DNA of 64,000 bases from Armillaria gallica (taxonomy: Eukaryota > Basidiomycota > Agaricomycetes > Agaricales > Physalacriaceae): assembly GCA_037576215.1 (NCBI GenBank), contig JBANDB010000004.1, positions 620,001-684,000 of the forward strand. The letters run 5' to 3'. The position numbers and the translations under genes are program-made. Shown one piece after another: positions 34,581 to 47,555 of this stretch. The notes below the pieces were generated by a model. The model made no database searches. It saw nothing but the letters and a program-made list of their open reading frames with translations, and had not been told where the DNA came from. Position 1 is the stretch's first letter. The number at the start of each line of letters is the position of its first letter.

Positions 34581-35640
34581 ATGCAGAACCAAATAGATAG
34601 TCAGTCCATTTACAAAATTGACCCCCTTAAGGGCCTGGAAGACTACTCAATGTGGAAAATCAAGATGATTGATATCCTATGGTGCGAACCACTTAGTCAC
34701 CACCAAAATGTGACAAAGTTTCTGCCATGGTCACAAGCGACCAGAGAAAAAATCTCTCTTGTATAAATGCTCTAATTGATGAAAGGAACAAATCCTATAG
34801 AGGAAATTTTTATTGAGTCAAAATTAAAGGAGATATCTTACTTGACTCATCTTGATTTGATGGGATGTGTCACAAAATGACAGGGAATGTGATTTATGTC
34901 ATGGTATATCACACTTTTCAGGTTTTTTTTTCACCTTCAGCAATCAACTTTTCAAATGGATTTGAGATTTGGAAAAAAAAAATTAGACCAAATTGGTGGC
35001 TGTTATTTTTGGTGGTGATTAAGTGGTTCGCACCATAACTGATTTAGGTCTAATTAATTATGCAGACAGCAGCCTGAAGGCCCTGGCAGAAGTGACACTG
35101 GTGACAGATTGGAAGAAAAGCAATAGGAAGGCTCTTTCAACAATAAGGTTGCAGGTCTCAGATGGCCTGCTGGTGTGTATCACTGGTTCTAAGACTTCAG
35201 CAGAAGCCTGGAAAGCTCTGAAAGATATGTATGAGTCCAGGGGACCCATGGGAATTGTCCTTGTTAGAAGGAAATTCTTCAGAGCTCAGTGTAAAGAAGG
35301 AGGAAATATAGAGGAACACATTAGGACAATGAGGTCCTACTAGGAGGAGTTGGCATCCCTCAAGCAGACCATTGAGGAAGAGGATTTCTCAATCACACTG
35401 CTTACATCACTTCTGGAATCATGGAATTTTAATCCAAAAATTACTTATTACAGATGTGGATAAATCAGTCACATCAGGATAAATTGCCTGAATGGGAAAA
35501 AGAATTCCAGGAAGTCATGAAAAGGGAAAGGGAAGAACCAGACTCAGGCATCTGTGGTCAAATCAGATTCAGATGAAGAAGACTATGTGTTTTGTGTAGC
35601 AGATGTTGCACTCACCTCACTTTCAGAGATGTCATAGCTA
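34581..35640 (+). pseudogene. Copia-2 gag
   Basis: ATG 34581 opens a frame with LKGLEDYSMWKIKMIDILW, followed after stops by LALAEV-like YADSSLKALAEVTLVTDWKK, LQVSDGLLVCITGSKTSAEA, WKALKDMYESRGPMGIVLVR and KEGGNIEEHIRTMRSY (35023-35343), typical of Copia Gag. A degenerate knuckle, CG*ISHIRINC (about 35452-35484), follows. Frame breaks and an AT-rich insertion-like gap (34770-35010) disrupt it. Confidence 0.85.
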
Positions 35641-38600
35641 GGGGACTCTGGTGTAACCAGACACATAGTTAAGAATAGATTATTTTTTCTGACTACATTG
35701 AGATCCCAGGACATGAAGTTATTGGTGTAAGCAAATCCAAGGGCTTGGGGAAGGGAATAGTCAAGATTAAAACAGTTGAAGGGGGCAAGGCTACTTCAGT
35801 TACACTGAAGGATTGTATCCACTGCCCTGAGGCACCATTCAATCTTATTTTACTAGGGCACATCACAAATGCTAGATTTAAACTCAAATTCAAGAAATCC
35901 CAGATGGATATTATCTCACCACATGGTAAGACAATCGGCCACAGAGATAAGATATCAAAGCTGTACAGCCTTGACATCATTGCACCAGAAGTAACCCAGG
36001 CCCATGCCATGAAACTGGCCCAATCATAGCAAAAGTGGCATAAAATATTCAGTCACTTAAACATGGGATCAGTCAAAAGACTGTTTGGAAAGAAGATGGT
36101 CAAGGGAATGAATGTAAATGAGTTAGCCAAGCCTCAGAAGAATTGCAAAGCCTGCATACAGGCCAAGCATTATGCTGAGCCATTTCTGCATGAGGCTGAA
36201 AGGGACTATGCTGAAATAGATAAAATGACATTCTCAGATCTCTGGGGATAGGCTCAAACTCAGTGCATTTATGGTAAAAGATATTATATAAGCTTTCTAG
36301 ATGAGAGATCCTGGAGAACAATGCTGTATTTTCTCAAGTCAAAATATGGTATGAAAATTTAAAAGAAGATCTAGCAGTACCAAAAATACATCAAAGTTCA
36401 TAAAGGGAAAAACTTTAAGTTTATGAGAATTGTTAATGGGAAGGAATATGTCAATGAGGAGGTAAAGGAATACCTCCAGGACAATAGCATTCAGTTGGAA
36501 CTGACTGTTGCATACTCTCTATCCCTAAATGGAGTTGCAAAGAGAGTCAATCGGACTCTCATAGAGCATGTGCATGCCATGATAGAAGAACATCACTTGC
36601 CAAAATTTCTATGGCCTGAGGCAGTGGCATATGCCACATACCTGAAGAACCAATCACCAACTAGATCCACCAAAGATAACCTAACTCCAGAAAAAGTATT
36701 TTGGGACATGAAACTGGATATATCAACACTCCAGGAGTTTGGAGTCAAGTGCTGGGTGTTGCAGCAAGATAACAAAAGGTCAAAACTTGAGCCAAAATCA
36801 AGGGAATTCATTTTTACAGGTCTTACAGATGAATCTAGAGCCTGGAGATATTATAACTCTCATTCCAGGCAGATTCAGACCTCAAGAAATGTTATATTCC
36901 CTGATAGCAACACCACAGAGCCTACATACAATGACTGTATAGTTTCCCACCCTTTGTTGCTCAAGGGGGAGTCAGGGAGCAAAGTCAAGCAGACTCTGGG
37001 TGGAAATAATGATATTTCAGATAATCCTGTGGATGCCAAAATTGCCAAGACAAAAAGGGACAAGCCCCTTGATGCCCCAGCAACTCAAATAAAATTACCC
37101 ATTTGACATAGGAAAGTGATCGAGCCATGCAAGAAATTGGCCTGGATCACATCAGTAACTCCACCAAGTTACTAGACTCTCCACAATCCAGCTTCATGAG
37201 CCACAAAATACTGGAACAGTAGCATGCCACAGTAGAAGAATCTTTGGAAGCTGCAAACATTGCGATAGACTATGCATGTGTGGAGGAGACTGCAGACAAC
37301 CTCAGTGATGAACCATTAAGTCTTAAAGAAGCTGAAACTAGACCAAATTGGCATTATTGGAAGAAGGCAATGAATGAAAAATACAATCTATTGACCTCTC
37401 TAGGTACATGGCAGTTGGAGGAATTACCTCAAGACAGATCCCTTGTTAACTGCAAGTGGACTTACAGATTGAAAAGGAATGGTGATGGGAAAGTCACAAG
37501 ATACAAGGCCAGACTCATTGCAAAAGGATTTTCACAGATACCCAGTATTGATTTCTTCAAGACATATGTGCCTGTTGTTAGACTGGATACATTCCGCCTA
37601 TTTAGGGCAATTGCTGCACAAAGAAACTTGATCATTCATGGAATGGATGTTGTCAGAGCTTACTTAAATGGTAAACTTGATGAATCTATTTACATGGCAC
37701 AGCCACCCAAATATTCTGATGGAAGCAGCAGAGCAGCACACCTCAAATTGACACTATATGGACTCAAGCAATCTAGCCAAGTTTAGAACAAGAAATTAAA
37801 CACTACCTTTTTGGGACTTGGATACACCAGATTGATGAGTGATCAATGTGTGTGTATCAGAAAAATGGATTCTGGCCCAATAATCGTAGCTGTGCATGTA
37901 GATGACATAACACTCCTTGCTCTGGATGATGAAACCATGTCTAACATAAAAGAAGAGCTTAAGAAGAAGCTAAATGTCATGGACATGGGGGGAATTCAAT
38001 ACATATTGGGCATGAAGATAGACAGAAATTGGGATAAAGGCACTATTACCCTATCCCAGAAGGCATTTATCCTCAAGGTACTCAAGTGAGTAGGTATGAA
38101 TGACTGCAAACCAGTCAAAATGCCTATGGACCCAAATGTATAGCTAGAGAAAATCCCCACAGGTGATTCCTGAGGTGTCAACACAGCCACCAGAGAATAT
38201 TACCATACTGGTGGTGGTCAATGGATCTCAACCCAACATTGCACATGCTGTCACTGAATTAAGCAAATATGTGCAGAATCTGGCTGCTGAGCATGTCACA
38301 GCTCTCAAACAAGTTTTCTGCTACCTGAAGGGAACTCTAGATATTTGAATTACATATGGAGGGACTACAGATGAACTGATACTTTATTCGGATTCAGACT
38401 GGGAAGAAGACAGAGCAGATAGAAGATCAACATCTGGCTATGTCTGTATCTATGCAGGGGGGAGCTGTTACTTGGAGTTCAAAGAAACAGCCCACCATAG
38501 CTCTGTCCACTATGGAAGCAGAGTATATGGCTCTTGCACACATAGCCTGAGAAGTAATATGGCTACGAGCACTTCTAACCGAATTAGGATTGCCACCTGA

Positions 38601-38860
38601 TGGTGTGACTACTATTTTCATCAACAATCAATCAGCAATCAAATTCACCAAGAATCCTATATTCCACATGTGATCAAAGCACATAGACATATGACACCAT
38701 TTTGTTTGCAAGTGCATAGCTTCAAATGAAGTCAAAGTTCAGCACTGCACATCAGAGGAGAACTTAGCAGATATATTCACTAAAGATCTACCAAGGCTAT
38801 TACATGAATATCTATTCAAGGGGGCCCATAAATTTTATTTTATTACACGAGGTTGAAATA
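35641..38860 (+). pseudogene. Copia-2 pol (protease, integrase, reverse transcriptase, RNase H)
   Basis: Protease motif DSGVTRHIV at about 35645; gag-pre-integrase with MGSVKRLFGKKMVKGMN and a zinc-binding CKACIQAKH (about 36150); the integrase core with the second half VAYSLSLNGVAKRVNRTL and LPKFLWPEAVAYATYLKN (36423-37106); reverse transcriptase with CKWTYRLKRNGDGKVTRYKA, VVRAYLNGKLDESIYMAQPP, LYGLKQSSQV and the active-site block VAVHVDDITLLA (37244-38089); RNase H with DSDWEEDRADRRSTSGY, STMEAEYMALAH, NNQSAIKFTKNP and LADIFTKDLPRLLHEYLFKG (38230-38830). Stops and frameshifts separate these blocks; two runs of 180 and 227 codons remain open. Confidence 0.9.
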
Positions 38861-39245
38861 TTTTTTAAGATGGAGAAAAGGACAACCTACCTACCTCTAT
38901 GATGTCATCATGACATTATATAGATATATATGGTAATTTCCACACTACTAACCCTTGACCTGTTGGACCCACATCAAATGCTGCTCCTCTGCTTCTTTGC
39001 TGGCTTGCCGCTTGACGCTGAACACAATTCACATTGCCATCGTTTTGGTATGTACTCGAGATTTACACAGTCCTGATGAAACTTACATTTCTTTCAGCTT
39101 ATACCTGTTTTCAAAGTAGCAAAACACTCACCCAAACAGTCTCACACTCTCTTTCTGTGCATTTTGCTGCTACTTCTTGCTCCTCAGCTTTGACTTGATG
39201 ACTGCAAATACAGTCTGACAGCACCAATGTTCTTTGTCACTTCTC

Positions 39246-42200
39246 TCACACTGGCTGGCACCTGGATTCTGTTGTATCTGAGTCAACTGGTCCCATATCC
39301 CTCCTGGTACTCATCAAGACATCCCCTGCAGACACATTAGTGAGTGATGGCCAAGAAGGACTGGACAGTGGTGACCGGGGTGTGCCACTGAGAATTGGTT
39401 GAGAAGACTGGCCGTCTGAGGGCATAACGACAGTCAGGTATGTGTCTCCCTCACTCAATTTGACTGCCTGATAAAGTTCAAACACAGATATTGTCTCTAG
39501 GCAGCCTTCTCCATTTGCTGATGTGGTCCCATCTGTTACTTGGGTATGGCTGGCATCAGATGGTAGATCACATCTATCAGCAGGAATCCTAGGCAACAGA
39601 GGTGGAATATATCATAAGTTGTCTGTATTGATGTGTGCTTCTTCATCAGGATTAAAATCTTCGGTATCAGAGACTGGTCTGGAGTTGCCGTCATTCCATC
39701 CATGAATGCCAAGTCCATCTTGCTCCTTATATTCACTATCATCAATGCATTCCTGTCTGCCAACATCTTCATCTTCAGCATTGTTGCCGTCCTCCAGACT
39801 TAGGGCACTGTTCTCAAGATTGGTTGTCCTTGTTCATGTACCATTAGCCTGTCATTTAATAGAGTTATAATTTCAACCTTACCACTGTGACATCTGTGAA
39901 CTGTGAGCCTCTGAGATGAGCAGAGGACCACATTTCTTCTCTTTACATTTATGCCCCCAAGTCTTCTTCACCTTGTGGCGAGCATTGTAAATTTTCTTTA
40001 GTGATATCTTTTCACTGTTTGTTGTCCTCCAAAGATTTTCATACTGATGCAGATTGGCAGATGGATGCCGGCGAATCATATGCTCCCTTGCCATATATTT
40101 CCAAATAGCTGGTGCATTTGGATCGATTTGGCAGCACAGTGGGCATACAATGGGTATGTTAGAGCATGGACTATTCTCATTGGATGCTGATGCTGATGCA
40201 TAGCTAAATCCACAAGTGAGCGAGGCAAAGACGGCACAACCTCAAGACTGGGTTCGGTCTATTTGCATTTTCTTCGTTAAGAAGAATTGGCACTGTGGCG
40301 ATGGTGAGAGACAAAAACTGCACGGTTCTGAGGAAATATTGATAGACCCATGGAGGAGATGTGCTCTGACATGAGCAAGGATGACCTGTGGCTTTGAGGG
40401 ATCAAGAGATACTGTAGGATTTGCACATGCAGGACAAAGCAGGGATTCTCATGGGTCATAACGAAGTTGTGAGTCATCTTCACATAGAAAACATGCCTTT
40501 CCTATTAGCTAAAGTCAGTGTTGCCTCCAGGAAACACATCTGCAATGTACATACCTTGAGACTCACGGTACAGGTAGTACAATGAGTGTTCTGTGGATGG
40601 GATTTTCAATGTTGTGCCCTGTCTCCAAGACTTTAAATGGCCTAGCAAATCATTTCCCAACACGAGCAAGAACCTGCTTTCAAAAAGATAGTACACATTA
40701 CCATTCTCTGGAGAGACCAAGGATGGATTCAATGCTTGCACGAGTTGGCTGGGAATGGTAAAGCAATTCAGTGTTACCAAGTTCAAGTGAGAGTGCCAGT
40801 CATTCTGTTCACTTGAATCATCGTCGATGCTAGCAGGAACAATATGCATCACCTGGAAGGAAATGGTAACACCATCCTCTCCCAATGTCTCAAGTGATAT
40901 CTGCTCCACAGAACTATTTTTATGTGATCCTAACCAGATATCAGTAACTGTGCCAACTTCCAAGACACAAAAATAGCTGTCTCTCGCAGTAAAGCAAGGT
41001 TCTGATTGGCTCATTGATCATCAGACATGGCCCACCAAATGCATGCGAGTAGTCAATGATGTCCATTCCTTGACCAGAAGTGTAACAACTGACTTGCTGA
41101 ACACGCTTCAGCCTATCTGTGGAACTGGCATGTTTCTGGTAGCATGAAAATACGGCAAGGGCTTGAGATTTGTTAATCATTTTGTTGTCCATAGTGATCT
41201 TCTTGTTGAAGATTTGTGATGTATTCAAAGTGTTTTTGGCAATCTCTTCTGCAGCAGCATCCTCAAATGCACGAAGGCCAGAGTCCTCAGAGGATGAGGA
41301 AGAGTCACTGATATTAATTGAAGAAAGCGCTTCTGCAAGTGCCATGTCCTCCTTGTCCTCCTCATCATCATCAGCTGAAAGTTTTTGACCAATAAGAAGT
41401 TCTCTGAATGGGTGCAGAATGTCAATTAACTCTGACTCCAAGTCAGAGCTTTGACACAGCATATGAAGCTTATCTTTTACTTCAGGTACTTCCATCTCTA
41501 CCATTGATCTTCCAACATCCCAGCATGTGATAAGAGAGATGGTGCTCAGTTAAACATCACCTCATCATGATGCTGGGTTGATGTGGTCAACTTTTGAATC
41601 AGAGACTTTCACTTCATCTTGAGTAATTGAAGGAAGCCTCAGTTGACATGATGTATGGTCCCATTCCGAATGCTTGGCAAGAATATTGGCGACCTCTGTT
41701 GTCCCAGTCAGGTGAATTACCAACTGCAAGATATCCAGATTTGTGTCATTGCCAACAATGGAGTGCAGTATACCAAACAGCTGTTCAAGTTGGTTAGTAC
41801 AAAGCAAAATAATCCAGAACTGGCTGCTGGGATTATCAACTTTGGCCTTAGCCACACAGAAAAATGTGTTTTTGATCATGATGCCAATGTCCATGAACAG
41901 GAGTGAAGGAAAGAACCCTGTTTTCACCTCTCAGAAAAGGACCAGGCAAAGGTGAGCTGCTGTGCTGAGATATTTCAACTGCTCTGAAAGGGAAAGATCA
42001 ACACAGATGTATGGAAATAGAAGGTAATGAAAGAGCCTCCCCAGTATGCAGATGGCCTTCCTAGCCACTGAGAACCCCAGCTTTGCAGAGGTAGTGTCCT
42101 CTGGAAGAGACCATATGTCTCGGAGCAATGTATAAGTCAAAGGTACATCTTGTTTATCCTCTGGTTTGAAAAGAGTTTGAATATGGTCTTCAGAATGACC

Positions 42201-44688
42201 AGCTGCACAAAGATGGGCTTGGATCATAACAGGGGTGATATGGGTGTTCAAAATGGTGAGACCACATGGTTGCAACAAAAGATTTTGTATTTGTTTGAAA
42301 ACATGGCGGTAATCCTTGTCACAGGTAATGTTGTCATCACCAACAAGGAGATTCATGAATGAGAGTGGTTGGAGAAGAGGGTAGACAGGAGAGTTGGCCA
42401 CAAGCTTATGTTGAAGTGTAAGAAGAATAAGAGAGCTGCCTCATTTTGTCTCTCTATCTGAAGCAATAGAAACAACATGAAGCCAAGTAGCAGGCTGCTT
42501 GTTGGCAAGAGCAGTAAGAACAGTCTTGATCATCTGTGCCTGCTCTGGTCCCTTTTCACGCTTGCAGGTTCCAGAAATCAAAACAGGTCTGGCATGATAT
42601 AATCATGTATTTGTGTCTAGGACACCTAATGTGCTCACAGTGGCCTATTGCAAGTGAAACAGATGAGTGAATGTCAAGAGGCATGAGAAATCTACATGCC
42701 TCTGATGTATAATGCACCTGACCTTCATCAATACCCTTATACACTTGTTCCAAATCATCCATGCTGTTAAACTCCAGGCTTCTACAGTGGCCATGCTCTT
42801 GACAAATTCCAAGAAAATAGTTTGTCTTGTCATCATGATGCAGTCTCTTTTTGGTCACAATCTCATCAAACAAGAGGACCTGATGCTGGATGGATGGAAC
42901 GGGTTCATTGTCACCAAAAATATCACCCAACAGCAGTACCGAGTCGATGTTCTTTTTGATTTTGTTAACTCAGGAGGATTGAATGGGATGGAACAATAGT
43001 AGGCATAGTAGAATGGTCGCAGGTGGTTGTGATTCCAGGCAGACCATATGCCCGGTGAGCTATTTCTTCTGCTTGTACACCTCCCACACACCAAAACAAG
43101 ATTGCTCGCAGATAGTCTCACTCATCATATGAATGAGGGTGATATACACCATTCATGGCATCTTCATATAACTTCAGCAACTCCCATGGACCCAAGCCCC
43201 ACTTCAACCCAATTCGAATGAGACAGTGAAGATTTTCAACCTTTCCACTCTTCATGGCAATTATCAAGTGTTTATGATCATCTAGTGCCACAGCCCATCC
43301 ATGTAGAAGTCGAGCATCGTTCAATCCCTTCAATTTGAGGGAGTTGATTTGACGATCTTTGCGATAGAGACAATCTGTGGGCTGGCGGTGACTCAGATAT
43401 GCAAATGTGGTGTTTTCGTGAGCTCCATATTTTATTCAGTCCATTATACCCTCTAACACCTCATCCAACTTCAGCTTTTGGCAGTGGTTGCATGATCCCC
43501 TACTCTCTCAGACATTTGTCAGACACTCATGTGAGTGGAGAACAAGAACACCGTTTCTGATGCTGTAGTCCCAGGGGAGATTCAGATGATAGTGTAGTGC
43601 TGTTGGATAGTCAAGATGCGGGAAAGTGCTCGGAGGCAGAAGTGGTATGTAGCCTGAACACGAAACAGTCACCTTCTTGGAATACTGAACAATTGTTTCA
43701 CCAGAGTCATCAGGAAATGCATCAACATCAATAGGTGCACCAATTTCAATATATTGCACAGGCTTTTCTTGGGGAATGCTGGTTGTGGATGTAGTTGGTA
43801 CCTGGGGATCAAGACAGTGACTTGGGGGTGCTATAGCTGGGTACCTTATCATCTGGTGAGCATATGTGTGCAGACTAAAGTAAAAAATCTTACAATGTCT
43901 CTATTACCTCATTCAGAACATCAATCTTCTCCTGGAAGAGTGCAAAGTCGACTGTCCTTTCCTTGGTATAATACCTCACAAAGCAATAAAAGTTGGCTAG
44001 TCCCCTTTGTCCATGCTCTTCTACCATCAAGCTGACTTCTTCCTTTGTTTTTCCCCAGAAGACTCGATGCATCAAGGGGTTCAAGCATACTTCCCACAAC
44101 TCATTGGTGGGAACATCCAGACTGCTGTATGATGATGGCTCATTCTGAAAGACAGCTAGCCCATCATCACAGGACAACTCCAAGTCTGTCTCCTTATGTG
44201 GTAGGCAGTCTATGTTCACTTTGAAATGGTTCAACACAAGGTTTCCGGAATTGGGTGTTGATGTGCGAGAGGAGTCAGAGGACTGTACAGGCTGGGTGAG
44301 AGAATGTGAGCTTGACAATGGCAGTGTCAGGAATGGTAGACTGGTAGGTTGATCTTTAGCAGAAGTGAGATGGCATGGTGCTGATACTGTTGGTTCAATG
44401 GTTCTAGGCTTTTTGAACCACACATCCATCGTACTTTGTCTCCCATTCTTTTTGATATGATCCCACTTCTTCTGAGCATCAAGGCACACTCCTGAACCTA
44501 CATGCCACCAAACAAGGTTCTGTACTCCTCCAGGACCTAGCTTGATGGACTCACTGCACTTCGGGCATGTTACATGAGTACCATTCACAGCAATCTGCAG
44601 GGTTGAAAGTAAACTCTCTATCTTATCACAGCCACCTCTGCAACTGACTTACCACATTAAAGTTGATATCATCATTTGATGCTGCCAT
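39246..44688 (-). pseudogene. large transposase-like gene, family unresolved, inside Copia-2
   Basis: ATG 44688 opens a 36-bp exon (MAASNDDINFNV), then a GT-AG intron 44595-44652 and a 232-codon frame starting with a zinc-finger-like CPKCSESIKLGPGG. Further blocks: SCSGYIPLLPP and PHLDYPTALHYHLNLPWDY (about 43600); LLFDEIVTKKRLHHDDKTNY and FLGICQEHGH (about 42830); MNLLVGDDNITCDKDYRHVF (about 42340); YICVDLSLSEQLKYLSTAAH (about 41960); FFCVAKAKV, FWIILLCTNQLEQLFGILHS and VGNDTNLDILQLV (about 41720-41860); a C-terminal Cys/His zinc region (about 40110-40500). This is a large family of basidiomycete repeat proteins I recognise, with acidic residues that could be catalytic, but I cannot place its superfamily. 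A TGA at 43118-43120 and some frame breaks suggest a pseudogene. Confidence 0.7.
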
Positions 44689-45002
44689 TTTAATGAGTTG
44701 ATACTTTGCAAGGAATGAAGCATTTGTTAGCTCAGGTCATGTCAGGCAGTGTTGGAGAATGTCTAGGATTGGTGATATTACCCCTATGGATATCTCTCTT
44801 GCTTGAAACATGCCAGGAACAGGCTATTTCTGCCTAAATCTATTTATTTTGTCTAATATATGCTCAATTAAAGGCAAAAATAATACATTGTAAAAATATT
44901 TTAAGTGCATGTCCAAGGGAACCTACCTACCACTGGCATGTACCAGGCTGCAATTTCTGGGCCCCTTGTATCTATCTGCAGGTATTCTAGGAACTCAGAA
45001 TT

Positions 45003-45011
45003 GAGGGGGAG
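45003..45011 (+). other. Copia-2 polypurine tract
   Basis: GAGGGGGAG directly precedes the 3' LTR start TGTTGGGATAG. Confidence 0.8.
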
Positions 45012-45212
45012 TGTTGGGATAGCAATCCCAAGTGAGTACAGGAAGGTACTCGAAGATTCAGCACTAATCAGCAGCAGCTGATTTGGACCATGACCCAGAC
45101 GTATTTGGTAATTCATAGTAGATTCTCAAAGTAGTACAAAATGTATTTATGCATGACATCTCTCTGTCAAGAGGCTAATTAATTATCTACTCTCCTCTAC
45201 TTAGTTACAACA
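45012..45212 (+). repeat. Copia-2 3' LTR
   Basis: 201 bp. It provides the empty-site version of the 5' LTR without the MITE. Confidence 0.9.
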
Positions 45213-45518
45213 TTGGCAAGTCACCACTACCTACTGTGTCCAAAACAGTGCAATATGCCTTGGGCAAGGAATGTAATGGGTGGCAGAATATCAGCTTATG
45301 CATGAACCCATGCAAGGATTGCAGAAAGATGAGATGTTGGGGATGCAATACTATTGACCAAACATGCCTTGTTACCATGCATGGGATTAGCTATAATACA
45401 TGAACTTGACATGCTTGGACTGAGCTCAGACTTCACCCATGAGATTTTCCTTTTTGGGGATTTTGATATAATATTCTTTTATTTAATTATTTTTGTCCAC
45501 CCCTATCAGTATCGAGCC

Positions 45519-47555
45519 AAAATTAGATCTACACTCATTGCCTATTTCTAATTATATAACACATAACACTGACCTCATTGCCTAGCTGGTGCAACAAAAA
45601 AGTGTAATGCACTTTGGTCTGTTGCATCCATACACTCGCCTACAGTATGCTCCTTTTAACCTCCGCATCTTGCAACATGCAGTCAGGCACTCTTCATTGT
45701 TCTTATCACAATGCTTGAATCACCCTCTGACCAACTCTTGAACCCAACTCCTATGATCCTCTCTTTGGCTTCAAGGTTCAACAACGGGAAGCTTGTACAT
45801 GGGAAATCTCACAAGCTACACAACCTTCGCAAAGGCGCAAGAGATCTTTCGCCAGACACCAACCATGGCTTCACCATTACACTTGCCAGAACTCAGAAGG
45901 ATATGATACTCATGATACACACATGAATGCTCATGATCTCCTATGTTGTCATCATTTTCATCAGTGACCTGGATATACTTTGGTCACTGGTCTGTACTAG
46001 CGATGCTAAGAAAGGCAATGATTCTCTCTGCTAGGACATCCTGAAGATTCTGTGGCTATCTTTCCTAACTATACCAGAATCAAGATCTCCAGAACAGTTT
46101 CAGGGATATATCTCTCCCTGAAAACTCGCCAAAACTGAAGATCCTATCTAACAAACGCTATCACTGCTCCATGGAACCATTGTCCCATATAATTTTGGAC
46201 TACACAAATTCGCACCTGTCACATTTCAACAAGTGACCTTGCTGCTCACAGCTTCCAATGTGGGATGGCGAGGTCGCACAGGTTTCGATTATGGGATATG
46301 TTGATGGAGTAACCATGGATGAGTGAGTGAAGGGTTCTGGTGGTCGCCTTGGTTCTGGCAGCATTGATGAAGAAAACAAAAAGGAGATGGAGGATGACAG
46401 GAACGAGAACTATAGTAGTGGGTAACGTTGAGATGAACCACGACTGTATTCATTCTTCTTCATTATCCTTGACTACTTGCTCCTGTGCTCTACTGTTGAG
46501 GGAACTATTGCTCTTCTTTGCCTCATATCCTGATACTTGGAGCGAAGGAGCTCTGAAGTGTTGATGCCCACATTGGAACTCAGTCATAACTCTCCCTTTC
46601 TCCGTCTTACTACCATCATCAAATGGAGTCGAGGGTGCTTTTAACTGGGGTACAGTTCTCTTCATTTGCTGCTGAACAGGCCAAAATCTACGAATACCTC
46701 GAGAACACATAGCGAGTATTCATATGAATACCCCGGAGTCAACAAGATCACATTGCCAGGAGCGGCGAAATGCGATTTCTGTAACTGGATACCTAATGTT
46801 GTAGTCCTCACCAGTATGAGGCACTGTTCCGCCCGACAGATACACTACTTCCGTTGGTTTTGTTCGATGACATCAGGGAGCAAACATCTGTATGGTCCGC
46901 AGGGCCCCCAATGGACACATTGTACCCACCCTTTGATCCGGAGTTCAGACTTACATATGCTATACACACATTCTCCATTCGCTTCTTGCACTTTTAGGGT
47001 GTCTTAATTGAATACCTTGAGAAGTCATGGTCACGGTGTCTACTTCTGCAAGAAGTTTAATTGTTTCCATTTCTGATGTGTACCGATCATATGAGTACTT
47101 CAAATCACTTTCGGCCAGCATTGACAATATTTAGTGAGACTTCTTCAATCTTGTCGGTGCTTTGAATTTACCATCGCAGCTCTCCTTAATTATCAGGTCG
47201 TCCAGTTTATTAGATGTACAGTGCAGGTATGGTTCCAATGATCTAGTTCTCAAGTTTCTGCACATAAAAGGCCAACCGCCCTGGTCACCAGTTCCGAGCA
47301 TTGCGCACCAGATATAACAACTTATTTTGACATATCTCAGAAACGGAGGTCTATCTAGACCCAATTTTCTCACAGTCGTGCCATTGTCATGCGGGATCAT
47401 AATTTACAACTAAGTACATACATAATTAACAGCACGAAACTTTCTAGCCTAAAACTTTGACTTATACATTGTGAATGAGACCCTCCTTTGGGTGCTGCAA
47501 AGACATGATGCTTGGCATCGGCGGAATACTGGTATTCTGAGGAAGAACGTCGAGA
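45519..47555. other. transition from repeat nest to gene space, no assigned gene
   Basis: CpG frequency rises from about 46.2 kb on. Open frames at 45711-45926 and 46666-47007 (plus) and 47131-47400 (minus) may be exons of an unrecognised gene, but I see neither domain nor consistent splice pattern. Confidence 0.35.

Larger units (their letters stand above)
34040..45212 (+). mobile_element. Copia-2 LTR retrotransposon, decayed, with insertions
   Basis: LTRs at 34040-34508 and 45012-45212 (TGTTGGGATAG to TTACAACA), flanked by TAGGC and TTGGC, a decayed 5-bp duplication. Plus-strand gag-pol lies at 34581-38860 in the order gag, protease, integrase, reverse transcriptase, RNase H, which defines Copia. 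A MITE lies in the 5' LTR, and a transposase-like gene on the opposite strand (39246-44688) lies between RNase H and the polypurine tract. Many stops and frameshifts. Confidence 0.9.
33354..45518. mobile_element. element with 22-bp inverted ends, host of Copia-2
   Basis: GGCTCAATACTGGTAGGGGT... at 33354-33375 matches, inverted, 45497-45518 with two transitions. Without Copia-2 the element would be about 1 kb, without coding capacity that I can see. The TAGGGGTGG core resembles hAT ends, but no 8-bp duplication is apparent. AATTA occurs near both outer edges (33348-33352, 45521-45525) and may be a duplication. Family open. Confidence 0.5.
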
